A DNA stretch of 64,000 nucleotides from AP-15 sp963789025 (GTDB taxonomy: Bacteria; Pseudomonadota; Alphaproteobacteria; ATCC43930; CGMCC-115725): positions 558,001 to 622,000 of the forward strand of contig CAWBIT010000003.1 of assembly GCA_963789025.1 (NCBI GenBank), in the 5' to 3' direction. The notes beneath the pieces were generated by a model, which did not search any database, was not told the DNA's origin, and saw nothing but the letters and a program-made list of their open reading frames with translations. This document shows positions 43,237 through 52,024 of this stretch, piece after piece (within the stretch, counting starts at the first letter, position 1; the number at the start of each line of letters is the position of its first letter). Position numbers and translations under genes: made by a program.

Positions 43237-44499
43237 GTGCGGCGGGGAGTACTCCGCTGGGCCCAACTGCTGGTCGGCATCGTCTGTATGGTGATGATCG
43301 CCAACCTGCAATACGGCTGGACGTTGTTTGTCAACCCCATCAAACAAGCGTATGGATGGCCCGTTGCCGACATCCAGCTAGCCTTCAGCCTCTTTGTCGC
43401 GCTTGAAACCTGGCTGACCCCGATCGAGGGGTGGCTGGCCGATCGCCTCGGCCCGAAGCTCGTGATCGCTGCCGGCGGCATCCTTGTCGCCGCAGGGTGG
43501 ATCCTCAACGCCTATGCCGACGAGCTCTGGATACTCTACCTCGCGGCCTGCATTACCGGCGCCGGCGCCGGCGCGGTCTATGCGACCTGCGTCGGCAATT
43601 CGGTGAAATGGTTTCCCGATCGGCGTGGTTTGGCGGTGGGCCTCACCGCGGCCGGGTTTGGAGCGGGCGCGGCCCTGACCGTCATCCCGATCCGCGCAGT
43701 CATCGCCGCCGACGGCTATGCGGCGGCGTTCTTTTGGTTCGGGCTGATCCAGGGCGCGATCGTCTTCGTGTTGGCGTGGTTGCTGCGCGCCCCTACTCCC
43801 GGCGAGACCCCGACCACCGCTCAGGTCAGGGTCATACAGACGACGCAGAGCTACGCGCCGCACCAGATCCTGCGTTCGCCGGTCTTCTGGGTGCTTTATT
43901 TGATGTTCGTCCTGGTCTCGGCCAGCGGTCTGATGGCAACGGCGCAAATCGCGCTGATCGCCCGTGATTACAACATCGCGAATACGGTGTTGCTGTGGGG
44001 CGGCACCACGCTGACGATTGCGCTGCTCGTCGACAACGTCTGTAACGGTCTCGCGCGCCCGTTCTTTGGCTGGATATCCGACCATATCGGCCGCGAACAC
44101 ACGATGGCGATCGCCTTCGGGCTCGGCGGTATCAGCTATTGGCTGCTCGGATCGGCCGGGACGGCGCCGTGGGCCTTTGTGCTTTTCGCCGGCCTGATCT
44201 TTCTGACTTGGGGGGAGATTTTCAGCCTGTTTCCTTCGACTTGCACCGACAGCTTCGGCTCGAAATACGCGACTGCGAATCTGAGCCTGCTGTATACGGC
44301 CAAAGGCGCCTCGGCCTTTCTCGTTCCCATCGCGAACCTCATCAAGTCATCGACCGGCAGCTGGCACATCGTGTTCGTCGTAACCGCCGCGATGAATTTC
44401 CTGGTGGTAGGCCTCGCCCTCTTCGTGCTTCGCCCGTTGCGTTCGCGGCGGCTGACGGCGCCTGCGCCCGAATTCACCGCAGTTCACCGACCCACGTAG
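43237..44499 (+). CDS. MFS transporter, oxalate/formate antiporter (OFA) type
   Basis: 420 residues, about twelve TM segments. The start of TM1 (LLVGIVCMVMIANLQYGWTL), FVNPIKQAYGW, and FSLFVALETWLTPIEGWLAD with DRLGPK match OFA transporters, which exchange or import small carboxylates. The N-terminus is uncertain: a strong ribosome site (GGGAGGAG) and ATG at 43209 lie just upstream in a different frame and encode MTYTKAVSASAA, the usual beginning in relatives I recall. A one-base shift near 43240-43260 would connect them. The GTG at 43237 keeps the TM1 frame. It is followed 18 bp later by the dehydrogenase genes and may bring in their substrate. Confidence 0.88.
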   Translation: MRRGVLRWAQLLVGIVCMVMIANLQYGWTLFVNPIKQAYGWPVADIQLAFSLFVALETWLTPIEGWLADRLGPKLVIAAGGILVAAGWILNAYADELWILYLAACITGAGAGAVYATCVGNSVKWFPDRRGLAVGLTAAGFGAGAALTVIPIRAVIAADGYAAAFFWFGLIQGAIVFVLAWLLRAPTPGETPTTAQVRVIQTTQSYAPHQILRSPVFWVLYLMFVLVSASGLMATAQIALIARDYNIANTVLLWGGTTLTIALLVDNVCNGLARPFFGWISDHIGREHTMAIAFGLGGISYWLLGSAGTAPWAFVLFAGLIFLTWGEIFSLFPSTCTDSFGSKYATANLSLLYTAKGASAFLVPIANLIKSSTGSWHIVFVVTAAMNFLVVGLALFVLRPLRSRRLTAPAPEFTAVHRPT

Positions 44500-44517
44500 G
44501 ACCGACCGACACAGATT

Positions 44518-45633
44518 ATGACGCGGTACGATGCGATCGTGATCGGCGGCGGGCTCGTCGGTTCGGCGATTGCCTATGGCCTTGCCCGCGAGGGGCTCCG
44601 CGTCGCGCTTGTCGACGAAGGCGATGTCGCGTACCGCGCCTCGCGCGGCAATTTCGGGCTGGTCTGGGTCCAGAGCAAAGGCGACGGCGCACCCCATTAC
44701 CAGCGCTGGACCCGGCGCTCGGCCGACCAATGGCCGGCGCTCGCCACCGAGCTGCTGGCGCGCACGGGGATCTCGGTCGGGCACGAGCGGCCGGGCGGCG
44801 TCCATCTCTGCCTAGATGAGTCCGAGCTCGAGGAGCGCCGGGCACGGATGGAGCGAATGCGGAACCAATCCGGCAATTTCGGCTTCGAGTACCGCATGCT
44901 CGCCCGCCGCGAGCTCGCCGACATGCTGCCGGGTCTCGGGCCCTCGGTGATCGGCGCCTCGTGGACGCCCTATGACGGGCATGCCAACCCGCTCGATCTG
45001 CTGCACGCGCTGCACAAGGCGTTTGTCGAGAAAGGCGGACGCTATATTCCGAACACCACGGTCGGCAATGCGAAGGCGGCGCCGGGCGATTTCCGCGTCG
45101 GTATCGGCGATGGCGAGATCGGCGCGCCGAAGATCGTTCTCGCCGCCGGGCTCGGAAATGCGGTTTTGGCCCCGCTGTTCGGGCTGAGCGCCCCGGTCGA
45201 GCCGCAAAGAGGCCAGATCCTCGTCACCGAGCGGGTGCAGCGGGTGTTGCCGATGCCGACGACGACGATCCGCCAGACTGTCGAGGGCGGGATCATGCTG
45301 GGTGACAGCCAGGAGGATGTCGGTTTCGATACCAGCCAGAAGCCTGCCGTGATGCAGACGATCGCCCGCCGCGCGGTACTCTCGTTTCCATGGCTGCGCG
45401 ATCTGCAGATTGTGCGCGCGTGGGCGGCGCTGCGCGTCATGCCGCCCGACGGCTTGCCGATCTACGACCAGTCCGAGCGCTTTCCCGGAGCATTCACCGC
45501 CAATTGCCACAGCGGTGTGACGCTCGCTGCGTCTCATGCCAATTTGTTTGCGCCGATGGTGGTCGCCGGCACGCTCGATCCTACTCTCGACCTTTTTTCA
45601 GCAAAGCGTTTCGATGTTCCGGCGGCGGCCTGA
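44518..45633 (+). CDS. FAD-dependent amino-acid/opine dehydrogenase, catalytic (DAO-fold) subunit
   Basis: 371 residues. An N-terminal dinucleotide-binding motif (YDAIVIGGGLVGSAIAYGLA), then VALVDEGDVAYRASRGNFGL and the C-terminal FAD segment LRVMPPDGLPIYDQS, NCHSGVTLAASHANLFAPMV, mark the DAO fold. It is similar to HcnC, opine oxidase B and D-hydroxyproline dehydrogenase beta. With the next two genes it forms an alpha-beta-gamma complex of this type, oxidising an imino or amino acid such as D-hydroxyproline, an opine or glycine. Confidence 0.9.
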   Translation: MTRYDAIVIGGGLVGSAIAYGLAREGLRVALVDEGDVAYRASRGNFGLVWVQSKGDGAPHYQRWTRRSADQWPALATELLARTGISVGHERPGGVHLCLDESELEERRARMERMRNQSGNFGFEYRMLARRELADMLPGLGPSVIGASWTPYDGHANPLDLLHALHKAFVEKGGRYIPNTTVGNAKAAPGDFRVGIGDGEIGAPKIVLAAGLGNAVLAPLFGLSAPVEPQRGQILVTERVQRVLPMPTTTIRQTVEGGIMLGDSQEDVGFDTSQKPAVMQTIARRAVLSFPWLRDLQIVRAWAALRVMPPDGLPIYDQSERFPGAFTANCHSGVTLAASHANLFAPMVVAGTLDPTLDLFSAKRFDVPAAA

Positions 45634-45919
45634 CGCCGATCCGGCGACGATCGCGGTTATCATCGAGGGACGCGCTGCCGTGGTGCCGCCCGGCGCGTCA
45701 GCCGCGGCGGCGGTGCTTGTCGCCGGGTTTCGCAATATCCGCGAGACTCCGGTCGAGGGCCGCGAGCGCGGCCCCTATTGCATGATGGGGATCTGCTTCG
45801 ATTGCCTCGCCGAAATCGACGGTGTGCCGAACCGGCAGAGCTGCATGGTCGAGGCGCGTCCGGGCATGCGCATCCGCCGTCAGATCGGGGTGCGGGAAAT
45901 TGATCCGGGCCCGCGGTGA
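45614..45919 (+). CDS. Small 2Fe-2S subunit of the dehydrogenase complex
   Basis: 101 residues. IEGRAAVVPPGASAAAAVLV and RGPYCMMGICFDCLAEIDGV, NRQSCMVEARPGM match HcnA/OoxX-like ferredoxin subunits: CxxxxCxxC plus a distal Cys. The start at ATG 45614 overlaps the preceding gene by 20 bp. Its end overlaps the next gene's GTG by four bases, so the three are translationally coupled. It carries electrons between the two flavoprotein subunits. Confidence 0.9.
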   Translation: MFRRRPDADPATIAVIIEGRAAVVPPGASAAAAVLVAGFRNIRETPVEGRERGPYCMMGICFDCLAEIDGVPNRQSCMVEARPGMRIRRQIGVREIDPGPR

Positions 45920-47316
45920 CCACAGGGCTGGCAATCATTGGCGCGGGTCCCGCCGGCATGGCGGCGGCGACGCTCGCCGCCGAGCTCGGGGTCGAGACCG
46001 CGCTGCTCGATGAGCAAGCTTCGCCGGGTGGGCAGATCTACCGCGGGATCGAGCGCTCGCGGCCGAACTCGCCGCTCGGGCCCGACTACCTCGCCGGCCG
46101 CGATTTGGCCGCGGCGCTGCGCGCCAGCCGCGTCGAGTACCGACCGAATACGACGCTATGGCATATCGATCCCGACGGCACGCTGTACCTCGAAAGCAAC
46201 GGCCGCAGCGAGGTGCTGACGGCACACAGAATTCTGCTCGCCACCGGCGCCTTCGAGCGGCCGGTCCCGATCCCGGGATGGACGCTCCCCGGTGTCATGG
46301 GTGCCGGCGCGGCGCAGATCCTGCTGAAGTCGGCCGATCTCGTCCCGGAAGGCCGCGCCGTGCTGGCGGGACAGGGACCGCTTCTCTACCTCATCGCCGC
46401 GCAGCTCGCGCGCGCCGGCGCATCGCCTGTTGCGCTGCTCGAGACGACGCCATTGGAGAATTACCTCGCGGCGGCGGCGCAACTCGACAGGGTCTGGCCG
46501 GGCCGTCGGATGTTGGCAAAAGGGTTGGGTCTGATTTTCGCGGTCAGACGCGCCGGCATTCCGGTCCGGCGCGGGGTGCGCGGGCTGCGCGCGAACGGGC
46601 AGCGCAGCCTCGAGCGCGTCACGTGGAACGGCGGCGAACTCGCTGCCGATCATCTGTTTCTGCACGACGGCGTTATTCCGAACGTCCAGGTGAGCCTCGC
46701 CTTACAGCTGCGGCACGAATGGGATGAGAGCCAACTGTGCTGGCGGCCTGCGCTCGACCCGTGGGGGCAGACAAGCCTGCCGAACATCGCCATCGCCGGT
46801 GATGGCGGCGGCATCGCCGGAGCCGAGGCGGCGGCATTGTCGGGGCGCCTGGCCGCGCTCGACGCAGCGGCCCGGCTCGGTCATATCGACGAACCCGAAC
46901 GCGACCGCCGCGCCGCGCCGTTCCGGGCGGCGCTCGATCGCGAGCGGGCGTTACGGCCGTTTCTCGACCAGCTCTACCGTCCGGCGCCTTCGGTTCTGGT
47001 CCCGGCCGAGGACGAAATCATCGCGTGCCGCTGCGAGGAGGTTTCGGTCGGCCGGATCCGCAGCGCCGCGCGGCTCGGCGCGCAGGGTCCAAACCAGCTC
47101 AAGGCATTCACCCGTTGCGGCATGGGACCCTGCCAAGGCCGGATCTGCGGCCCGATCGTCTCGGCGGTCATCGCCGACGCGCTCGGCAAACCCATCGCGG
47201 AAATCGGCACCTACCGCCCCCGCGCCCCATTCAAGCCGATCACCGTCGGCGCCCTCGCCGATCTCGACACGGGCGAGAGCGAACAAGAGTCCTACCAGCC
47301 CTCACCCTCCCGCTGA
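45916..47316 (+). CDS. FAD/NAD(P)-binding subunit with BFD-like 2Fe-2S domain
   Basis: 466 residues. The N-terminal FAD motif is GLAIIGAGPAGMAAATLAAE, followed by SPGGQIYRG; a second dinucleotide region is GVMGAGAAQILLKSADLV. The C-terminus has a bacterioferritin-associated-ferredoxin-like site: IIACRCEEVSVGRIRSAAR and FTRCGMGPCQGRICG (four Cys). It matches HcnB/OoxA/D-hydroxyproline dehydrogenase alpha. The specific substrate of the complex cannot be told from sequence. Confidence 0.92.
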   Translation: MTTGLAIIGAGPAGMAAATLAAELGVETALLDEQASPGGQIYRGIERSRPNSPLGPDYLAGRDLAAALRASRVEYRPNTTLWHIDPDGTLYLESNGRSEVLTAHRILLATGAFERPVPIPGWTLPGVMGAGAAQILLKSADLVPEGRAVLAGQGPLLYLIAAQLARAGASPVALLETTPLENYLAAAAQLDRVWPGRRMLAKGLGLIFAVRRAGIPVRRGVRGLRANGQRSLERVTWNGGELAADHLFLHDGVIPNVQVSLALQLRHEWDESQLCWRPALDPWGQTSLPNIAIAGDGGGIAGAEAAALSGRLAALDAAARLGHIDEPERDRRAAPFRAALDRERALRPFLDQLYRPAPSVLVPAEDEIIACRCEEVSVGRIRSAARLGAQGPNQLKAFTRCGMGPCQGRICGPIVSAVIADALGKPIAEIGTYRPRAPFKPITVGALADLDTGESEQESYQPSPSR

Positions 47317-47401
47317 CGCGGGCCCTTCCCTATCCTCGCTCGAGCGCAGCACTTTTCGGGAAAATTTTCATTGCAAGGGAGCGGCGGGCTTCGTGCACCG
47401 C

Positions 47402-48451
47402 TCAGCTGCGGGCCAGAGCGTAGACCTGCGTGCCGCCCGGCGGCCGTGGATGGGCGGTCCAGGTCTCGCCGCCGTCGCGGCTGCTGTAGACCTCGCCGCC
47501 GTTGGTGGCGCAGGACATATGGGCCGGCCGTCGCTCGTCGAAGGCCAGGGCGAACATCGTGTGCGCCGGCTGCAACCCCATATCGACGCGGGTCCAGCTA
47601 TCGCCGCCGTCGGAGCTCCTCAGCAGCACGCCGACATCGCTCTGAAAGCCGGCACCCGCCGCGACCCAGAGCTTGCGTGGATTGCCCGGCACCTCGCGGA
47701 TGTCGCGGCAATAGATCTGCCCCTTTGGGTTCATCGGTTCGAGCGGCACGGTCCGCCAGTGGTCGCCACCGTCGGCGCTGTGGAACATCCCGGCCCGGCC
47801 GATCGCGTAGACCGAGTTCGGCCGCCAGCGGCTGGCCAGCACGCCGTGCATGTCGACCGTATCGTCGTTGACGTATTGGCCATGGCTCAGATTTTCCCAG
47901 TGCTCGCCGCCGTCGGTCGAACGCAACGTGCCGCCGACCTCGATGGCGGCGTAGAGGAGCTCGGGCTCGGCGGCGCTCGCATCCATCATCAGCACCCGCT
48001 TTGCCGGGTTCGCGCCCGGAGCAGTGGTGATCTCCGGAAAGCGCACGCTGACCGGCAGTCGCACCCAACGCTCGCCGGCATCGTCGCTGCGGTAGATCTC
48101 GCAATTCTCGTACCCGACGAAGATCACATCCGGATCGTGCGGGTGAAACAGCACCGACCAGACCGGCAGGCCGTGATCGGGCAGCTCCACCTTCTCCCAA
48201 TGCTCGCCGTGATCGGTGCTGCGGTAGGGGCCGGACTGCGTGCCGGCATAAAGGATCTCGGGCTTCAGCGGATGCACTGCAAGCGTCCGCACCGCCGGCG
48301 CTTCCGGCAAGCCGCGCTGCAGAACCTCCCATTCGTTGCTGCCGTCGGCGAGGCGGCAAAGGCCGGTATGCACCGGCCGCCCCGGTCCGGTTTCGCCCGC
48401 CAAACCGAGATACAGATAAGACCCTCGATTGTTCGATGCCTCGGATGCCAT
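47402..48451 (-). CDS. BNR/sialidase-like beta-propeller protein
   Basis: 349 residues from ATG 48451 (GGGAGG 8 bases before). It has repeated Asp-box-type units: YRSTDHGEHWEKVEL, YRSDDAGERWVRLPV, LRSTDGGEHWENLSH, FHSADGGDHWRTVPL, LRSSDGGDSWTRVD and YSSRDGGETWTAHPR. This is a six- or seven-bladed propeller of the photosystem-assembly/sortilin/sialidase superfamily. There is no signal peptide and no sialidase Arg-triad signature, so the enzymatic function is unclear. Close behind the Rieske oxygenase gene's end and on the same strand. Confidence 0.87.
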   Translation of the reverse strand: MASEASNNRGSYLYLGLAGETGPGRPVHTGLCRLADGSNEWEVLQRGLPEAPAVRTLAVHPLKPEILYAGTQSGPYRSTDHGEHWEKVELPDHGLPVWSVLFHPHDPDVIFVGYENCEIYRSDDAGERWVRLPVSVRFPEITTAPGANPAKRVLMMDASAAEPELLYAAIEVGGTLRSTDGGEHWENLSHGQYVNDDTVDMHGVLASRWRPNSVYAIGRAGMFHSADGGDHWRTVPLEPMNPKGQIYCRDIREVPGNPRKLWVAAGAGFQSDVGVLLRSSDGGDSWTRVDMGLQPAHTMFALAFDERRPAHMSCATNGGEVYSSRDGGETWTAHPRPPGGTQVYALARS

Positions 48452-48563
48452 CGGATTGCCCTCCCTTGCGCAACAAGGATAGGCGTGCAGATGGCAGCGC
48501 CGCAAGCGTTCAGGACATAATCCCGCGACCCCGGATGCGCGTTTCGTGCGAGAGTCAGAAGAC

Positions 48564-49607
48564 TCAATCGGCCGCGAGCGCGGCTCGTTCCCCGGCGATC
48601 AACCGCTCGACCATCCGGCGCATTTGCATACGGGTGGCGTCCGAGGCGATGTCGACCAGCCCCGCTTCGCCGAACTCGCCAAGACGGGCCTGCTGCGCCT
48701 CGACCATGACCCGGTCCTCGACAAAGGTCGGGGCGATCTCCCGGTATAGTTGCTCAGTCGCCTCGGGCTCGTTCTGCCGGTAGCCATTTGCCGCCGACCA
48801 GAAATAAAAGCAGCTGGTCTCGGTCTCCGGCGTCAGGCCGTGGAACAGGCGGAACTGAAAGCCGCCATCGCGCTTGCCCTCATAAGCGCCGGTGCCGGCA
48901 TCGGCCGCGCCGGTCCATTGCAAGACGCTACTCGGGGCGACGAACTCGAACTCCTGCCAGCGATCGACGCGGCCTTTGAAGCTAGCCGCCTTGACGTAAG
49001 TCGGCGGCGGCACCGAGTTCCTCAGCCAACGGGTGAATTTGACACCGGTCGGAGTCCGCACCGTCTTCATTTCGGCCTCGACATGCGCGGCAGGATTGCC
49101 GCCTACTGTCTTGGCGTGCAGATAACCGAGATGCGTCAGGTCCATCAAATTGTCGACCATCAGCATGTAGTTGGCCTTGATGGGATAAACGTCATGCTTG
49201 TTGGGCCATCGGCCGGGGTCGTTGTGGTAGGGGTAGTCAGCGATCTTGGTGGCATCGGCCTTCGCCGGGTCACCCATCCAGACCCAGACCATCTGGTCTT
49301 TTTCGATCGCGGGGTAGCTGCGCACGCGAGCGTCCGCCGGGATCTGCTTTTGCCCGGGAATGCGCACACAGCGGCCCGATCCGTCGATAACCAAGCCGTG
49401 ATAACCGCACTGTATCCCCTCCTCGACAACGCTGCCCATGCTAAGCGGCGCGGCGCGGTGGCAGCATCGGTCGGTGAGCGCCCCTACCCGCCCCGTGCCT
49501 CCGCGAAACAGCACAATAGGCTCATTGCAGATGCGGCGTGCCAGCGGCTGGTCGCCGCCGATCTCGTCCGCCCAGGCGGCGATGTACCAGGCATTACGCA
49601 ACAGCAT
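48564..49607 (-). CDS. Rieske aromatic-ring-hydroxylating oxygenase (VanA-like)
   Basis: 347 residues. Rieske 2Fe-2S motif C48-C-H50 and C67-GY-H70 (RCCHRAAPL, IQCGYHG); the mononuclear iron site lies in NLMDLTHLGYLH. The short length and motif spacing fit the vanillate O-demethylase/PobA-type (phthalate-family) oxygenases, which demethylate or hydroxylate aromatic acids with a separate reductase. No reductase gene adjoins in the window; the decayed ferredoxin reductase at 994-1443 is far away and probably unrelated. Next to the molybdenum hydroxylase gene. Confidence 0.9.
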   Translation of the reverse strand: MLLRNAWYIAAWADEIGGDQPLARRICNEPIVLFRGGTGRVGALTDRCCHRAAPLSMGSVVEEGIQCGYHGLVIDGSGRCVRIPGQKQIPADARVRSYPAIEKDQMVWVWMGDPAKADATKIADYPYHNDPGRWPNKHDVYPIKANYMLMVDNLMDLTHLGYLHAKTVGGNPAAHVEAEMKTVRTPTGVKFTRWLRNSVPPPTYVKAASFKGRVDRWQEFEFVAPSSVLQWTGAADAGTGAYEGKRDGGFQFRLFHGLTPETETSCFYFWSAANGYRQNEPEATEQLYREIAPTFVEDRVMVEAQQARLGEFGEAGLVDIASDATRMQMRRMVERLIAGERAALAAD

Positions 49608-49673
49608 GTGAAGCCTCCTCTCTGCCAGCCAGGCTGGGCCACATCGCGGATGAAATGAGCCGCCACTCTGCGC

Positions 49674-52004
49674 TCAGTTGCGCATCGAGTGCAACGCACG
49701 CCACACCTTCTCGGAGGTTGCGGGCGCTTCGACGAACGGCAGACCGGCCCGCGCCAGAGCATCGTTGACGGCGTTCATCACGGCCGGGATCGCGCAAAGC
49801 GTGCCGGCTTCGCCGACGCCTTTGACGCCGAGCGGGTTTCTGTCCGTCAGGGTCGGGTTATTGGCGAGCTCGAAATGGCAGAAATCGCCGGCGCGCGGCA
49901 TTGCGTAATCCTGAAACGAGCCGGTCAGCAGCTGGCCGCTCGACTGGTCGTAGACCAGATCCTCCATGAGCGCCTGGCCGGCCCCCTGGACGATACCACC
50001 GTGGATCTGCCCCTCGCAGAGCAGCGGGTTGAGGACTCTGCCGACATCGTCGACCGCGACGTAGCGGGTCAATGCGACTTCGCCGGTCTCCTCGTCGATC
50101 TCGACCTCACAGCAGTGCGCGCCGCTGGGGAATGTCGCGCAGCCGGGCGGGCCAAAATTGGCCCGCTCCGAGAAGCCGGTCTCGATGTCGTTCGGCAAAT
50201 GGGCGGAGTCGAAGGACTGCTTGGCGACCTCGACAATGCCGACCGAACGGTCGGTGCCGCCAATCGTGAATTTGCCGTCGGTGAATTCGACGTCGTGCGT
50301 CCCGGCTTCCATCATATGGGCGGCGATCTTGCGCCCCTTGTCGATCAGCCGGTGGGCGGCGACGACGATAGCCGAGCCGGCAAGCTGCGCCGAACGCGAG
50401 CCGAAAGTGCCGATCCCCATCGTCACGAGGTCGCTGTCGCCGTAGCGGTAACGGATCAGCTCGGCGTCGATGCCGAGCTTTTCCGAAAGCACCTGCTTGA
50501 AGGTCGTCCCATGGCCCTGGCCGTGATCCATGCTGCCGGTCATCAGCACCACACCGCCCGACGGGTCGAAGCGGATCTCGGCGTGCTCGTAATCGCGGCC
50601 GCCCGAGGCCGCGACCGCCGTCGCCACACCGACTCCGAGCAGCTTCCCGCGTCTTCTTGCGGCTTCGCGGCGTTCGGCGACATGGAGGTAATCGGCCAAA
50701 CCGAGACAATCATCCAGGTTCTTGACGAAATCGCCGCTGTCATAGGTATGCTGCAATACCGTCGTGTACGGCATCGCCTCGGCCGGGATCGTATTGCGGC
50801 GGCGGAGCTCGGCGGGCTCGATGCCCAGCCCATAGGCAGCTTTGTCGATGATCGTTTCGGTCACATAGATCGGCTCGGGCCGGCTGCCGCCACGGTAGGG
50901 TGCGATGCTCATCGTGTTGGTCAGCACGGCGATCACTTGCGCGTGAACCGCCGGGATGCCGTAGGTATTCACCAGGCAGCCGAGCCCGATCGTTAGCGGT
51001 ATCGTCGGGCGATCGGTCGAAAAATAGGCGCCGATCGCGGCCTTCCACTGCGCCCGCAGCGCCAGAAACCGCCCTTCCCGGTCGAGCGCCAGCGCGGTCT
51101 CGACGACGCTGCCCCGCCCCTGCTCGTCGCTCAACAATCCTTCGCTGCGCTCGGCAATCCAGCGGACCGGACGACCGGTCACCTCGGATGCCCACAGCGA
51201 CAGCCCATATTCCGGATAGCAGCCGCCCTTCATGCCAAAACCACCGCCCATATTGTCGCAGACCACCCTGACCTGGTGTTGCGGCAGTTTGAATATGCGA
51301 TCGGCCAATGCCGCCCTGGTGGCGTGGACCGACTGAATGGTGCAGCGGATCGTATAGCGGTCTTGATCCGGGTCGTAATGCGCGAGGCACCCGCGCGGCT
51401 CCATGCTGTTTGCCGTGACGCGGTTGATCGGGATCGTCTGGCGGACGATGCGATCGGCTTTGGCAAAGGCGGCATCGACAGCGGTTTTGTCGCCGATCTC
51501 GTGAAAGAACGCTTCGTTCCCCGGGTTCTCGTCCCAGACCGCGGACGCGTCCGCGGCAAGCGCAGCTTCGGCGCTGATTGCCGCGGGCAACGGCTCGTAG
51601 CCGATGTCGATCAGTTCGGCAGCGTCCTTTGCCTGATCCAATGTCTCGGCGACAATAAACGCAACCGGGTCCCCGACATAGCGGACGTGGTCACGCGCCA
51701 ATAGAGGCTGCGGGCAGACAAAGGCCGGGGCTCCGTTGCGCCGCCGGCGGCGGACGCCCGGCATCAGAGTGCCGAGACCGCGGCGGCGCAGATCCTCGCT
51801 CGTTAAAACCGCAAGCACGCCGGGCGCGACCAGTGCACGCCGGGTGTCGATCTTGCTTATGCGGGCATGCGCATGCGGCGAGCGCAGCACGTAGCCGCGC
51901 GCTTCATTCGGCTCCCTGACGTCGTCGACATATCGGCCTCTGCCCCTGAGGAGGCGCAGATCCTCTTCCCGGCGCACCGGCTGTCCGATCGCTTGCACGC
52001 TCAT
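49674..52004 (-). CDS. Molybdenum hydroxylase large subunit (xanthine dehydrogenase family)
   Basis: 776 residues. Domains: a/b hammerhead (about 15-120: GRGRYVDDVREPNEARGYVL), then molybdopterin binding with DNMGGGFGMKGGCYPEYGL, TNTMSIAPYRGGSRPEPIYV, GSMDHGQGHGTTFKQVLSEK and NPLGVKGVGEAGTLCAIPAV containing the catalytic Glu. The segment at the CoxL active-site loop reads PYRGGSR, not the CSFR loop of true CO dehydrogenase, so this is a different aldehyde, aromatic or N-heterocycle hydroxylase. No medium (FAD) or small (2Fe-2S) subunit gene adjoins, which is unusual. Within a group with the Rieske oxygenase. Confidence 0.92.
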   Translation of the reverse strand: MSVQAIGQPVRREEDLRLLRGRGRYVDDVREPNEARGYVLRSPHAHARISKIDTRRALVAPGVLAVLTSEDLRRRGLGTLMPGVRRRRRNGAPAFVCPQPLLARDHVRYVGDPVAFIVAETLDQAKDAAELIDIGYEPLPAAISAEAALAADASAVWDENPGNEAFFHEIGDKTAVDAAFAKADRIVRQTIPINRVTANSMEPRGCLAHYDPDQDRYTIRCTIQSVHATRAALADRIFKLPQHQVRVVCDNMGGGFGMKGGCYPEYGLSLWASEVTGRPVRWIAERSEGLLSDEQGRGSVVETALALDREGRFLALRAQWKAAIGAYFSTDRPTIPLTIGLGCLVNTYGIPAVHAQVIAVLTNTMSIAPYRGGSRPEPIYVTETIIDKAAYGLGIEPAELRRRNTIPAEAMPYTTVLQHTYDSGDFVKNLDDCLGLADYLHVAERREAARRRGKLLGVGVATAVAASGGRDYEHAEIRFDPSGGVVLMTGSMDHGQGHGTTFKQVLSEKLGIDAELIRYRYGDSDLVTMGIGTFGSRSAQLAGSAIVVAAHRLIDKGRKIAAHMMEAGTHDVEFTDGKFTIGGTDRSVGIVEVAKQSFDSAHLPNDIETGFSERANFGPPGCATFPSGAHCCEVEIDEETGEVALTRYVAVDDVGRVLNPLLCEGQIHGGIVQGAGQALMEDLVYDQSSGQLLTGSFQDYAMPRAGDFCHFELANNPTLTDRNPLGVKGVGEAGTLCAIPAVMNAVNDALARAGLPFVEAPATSEKVWRALHSMRN

Positions 52005-52024
52005 GATAATCGACCCCCTCTGTG

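Noticed and set aside
44518..47316. Hydrogen cyanide synthase hcnABC
   Set aside because: The subunit types match, but opine and D-hydroxyproline dehydrogenases share them and gene order differs from hcnABC (small, large, DAO); the specific name is unsupported.
46724..48520. 598-residue plus-strand open frame
   Set aside because: It overlaps the 2Fe-2S/FAD subunit gene in another frame and runs antisense to the BNR propeller gene; no domain or start site supports it.
49689..50996. 435-residue plus-strand frame
   Set aside because: It is antisense to the molybdenum hydroxylase gene, a typical high-GC mirror frame.
49674..52004. Aerobic carbon monoxide dehydrogenase (coxL)
   Set aside because: The catalytic CSFR loop of CO dehydrogenase is absent and coxS/coxM are missing, so only the general family is called.
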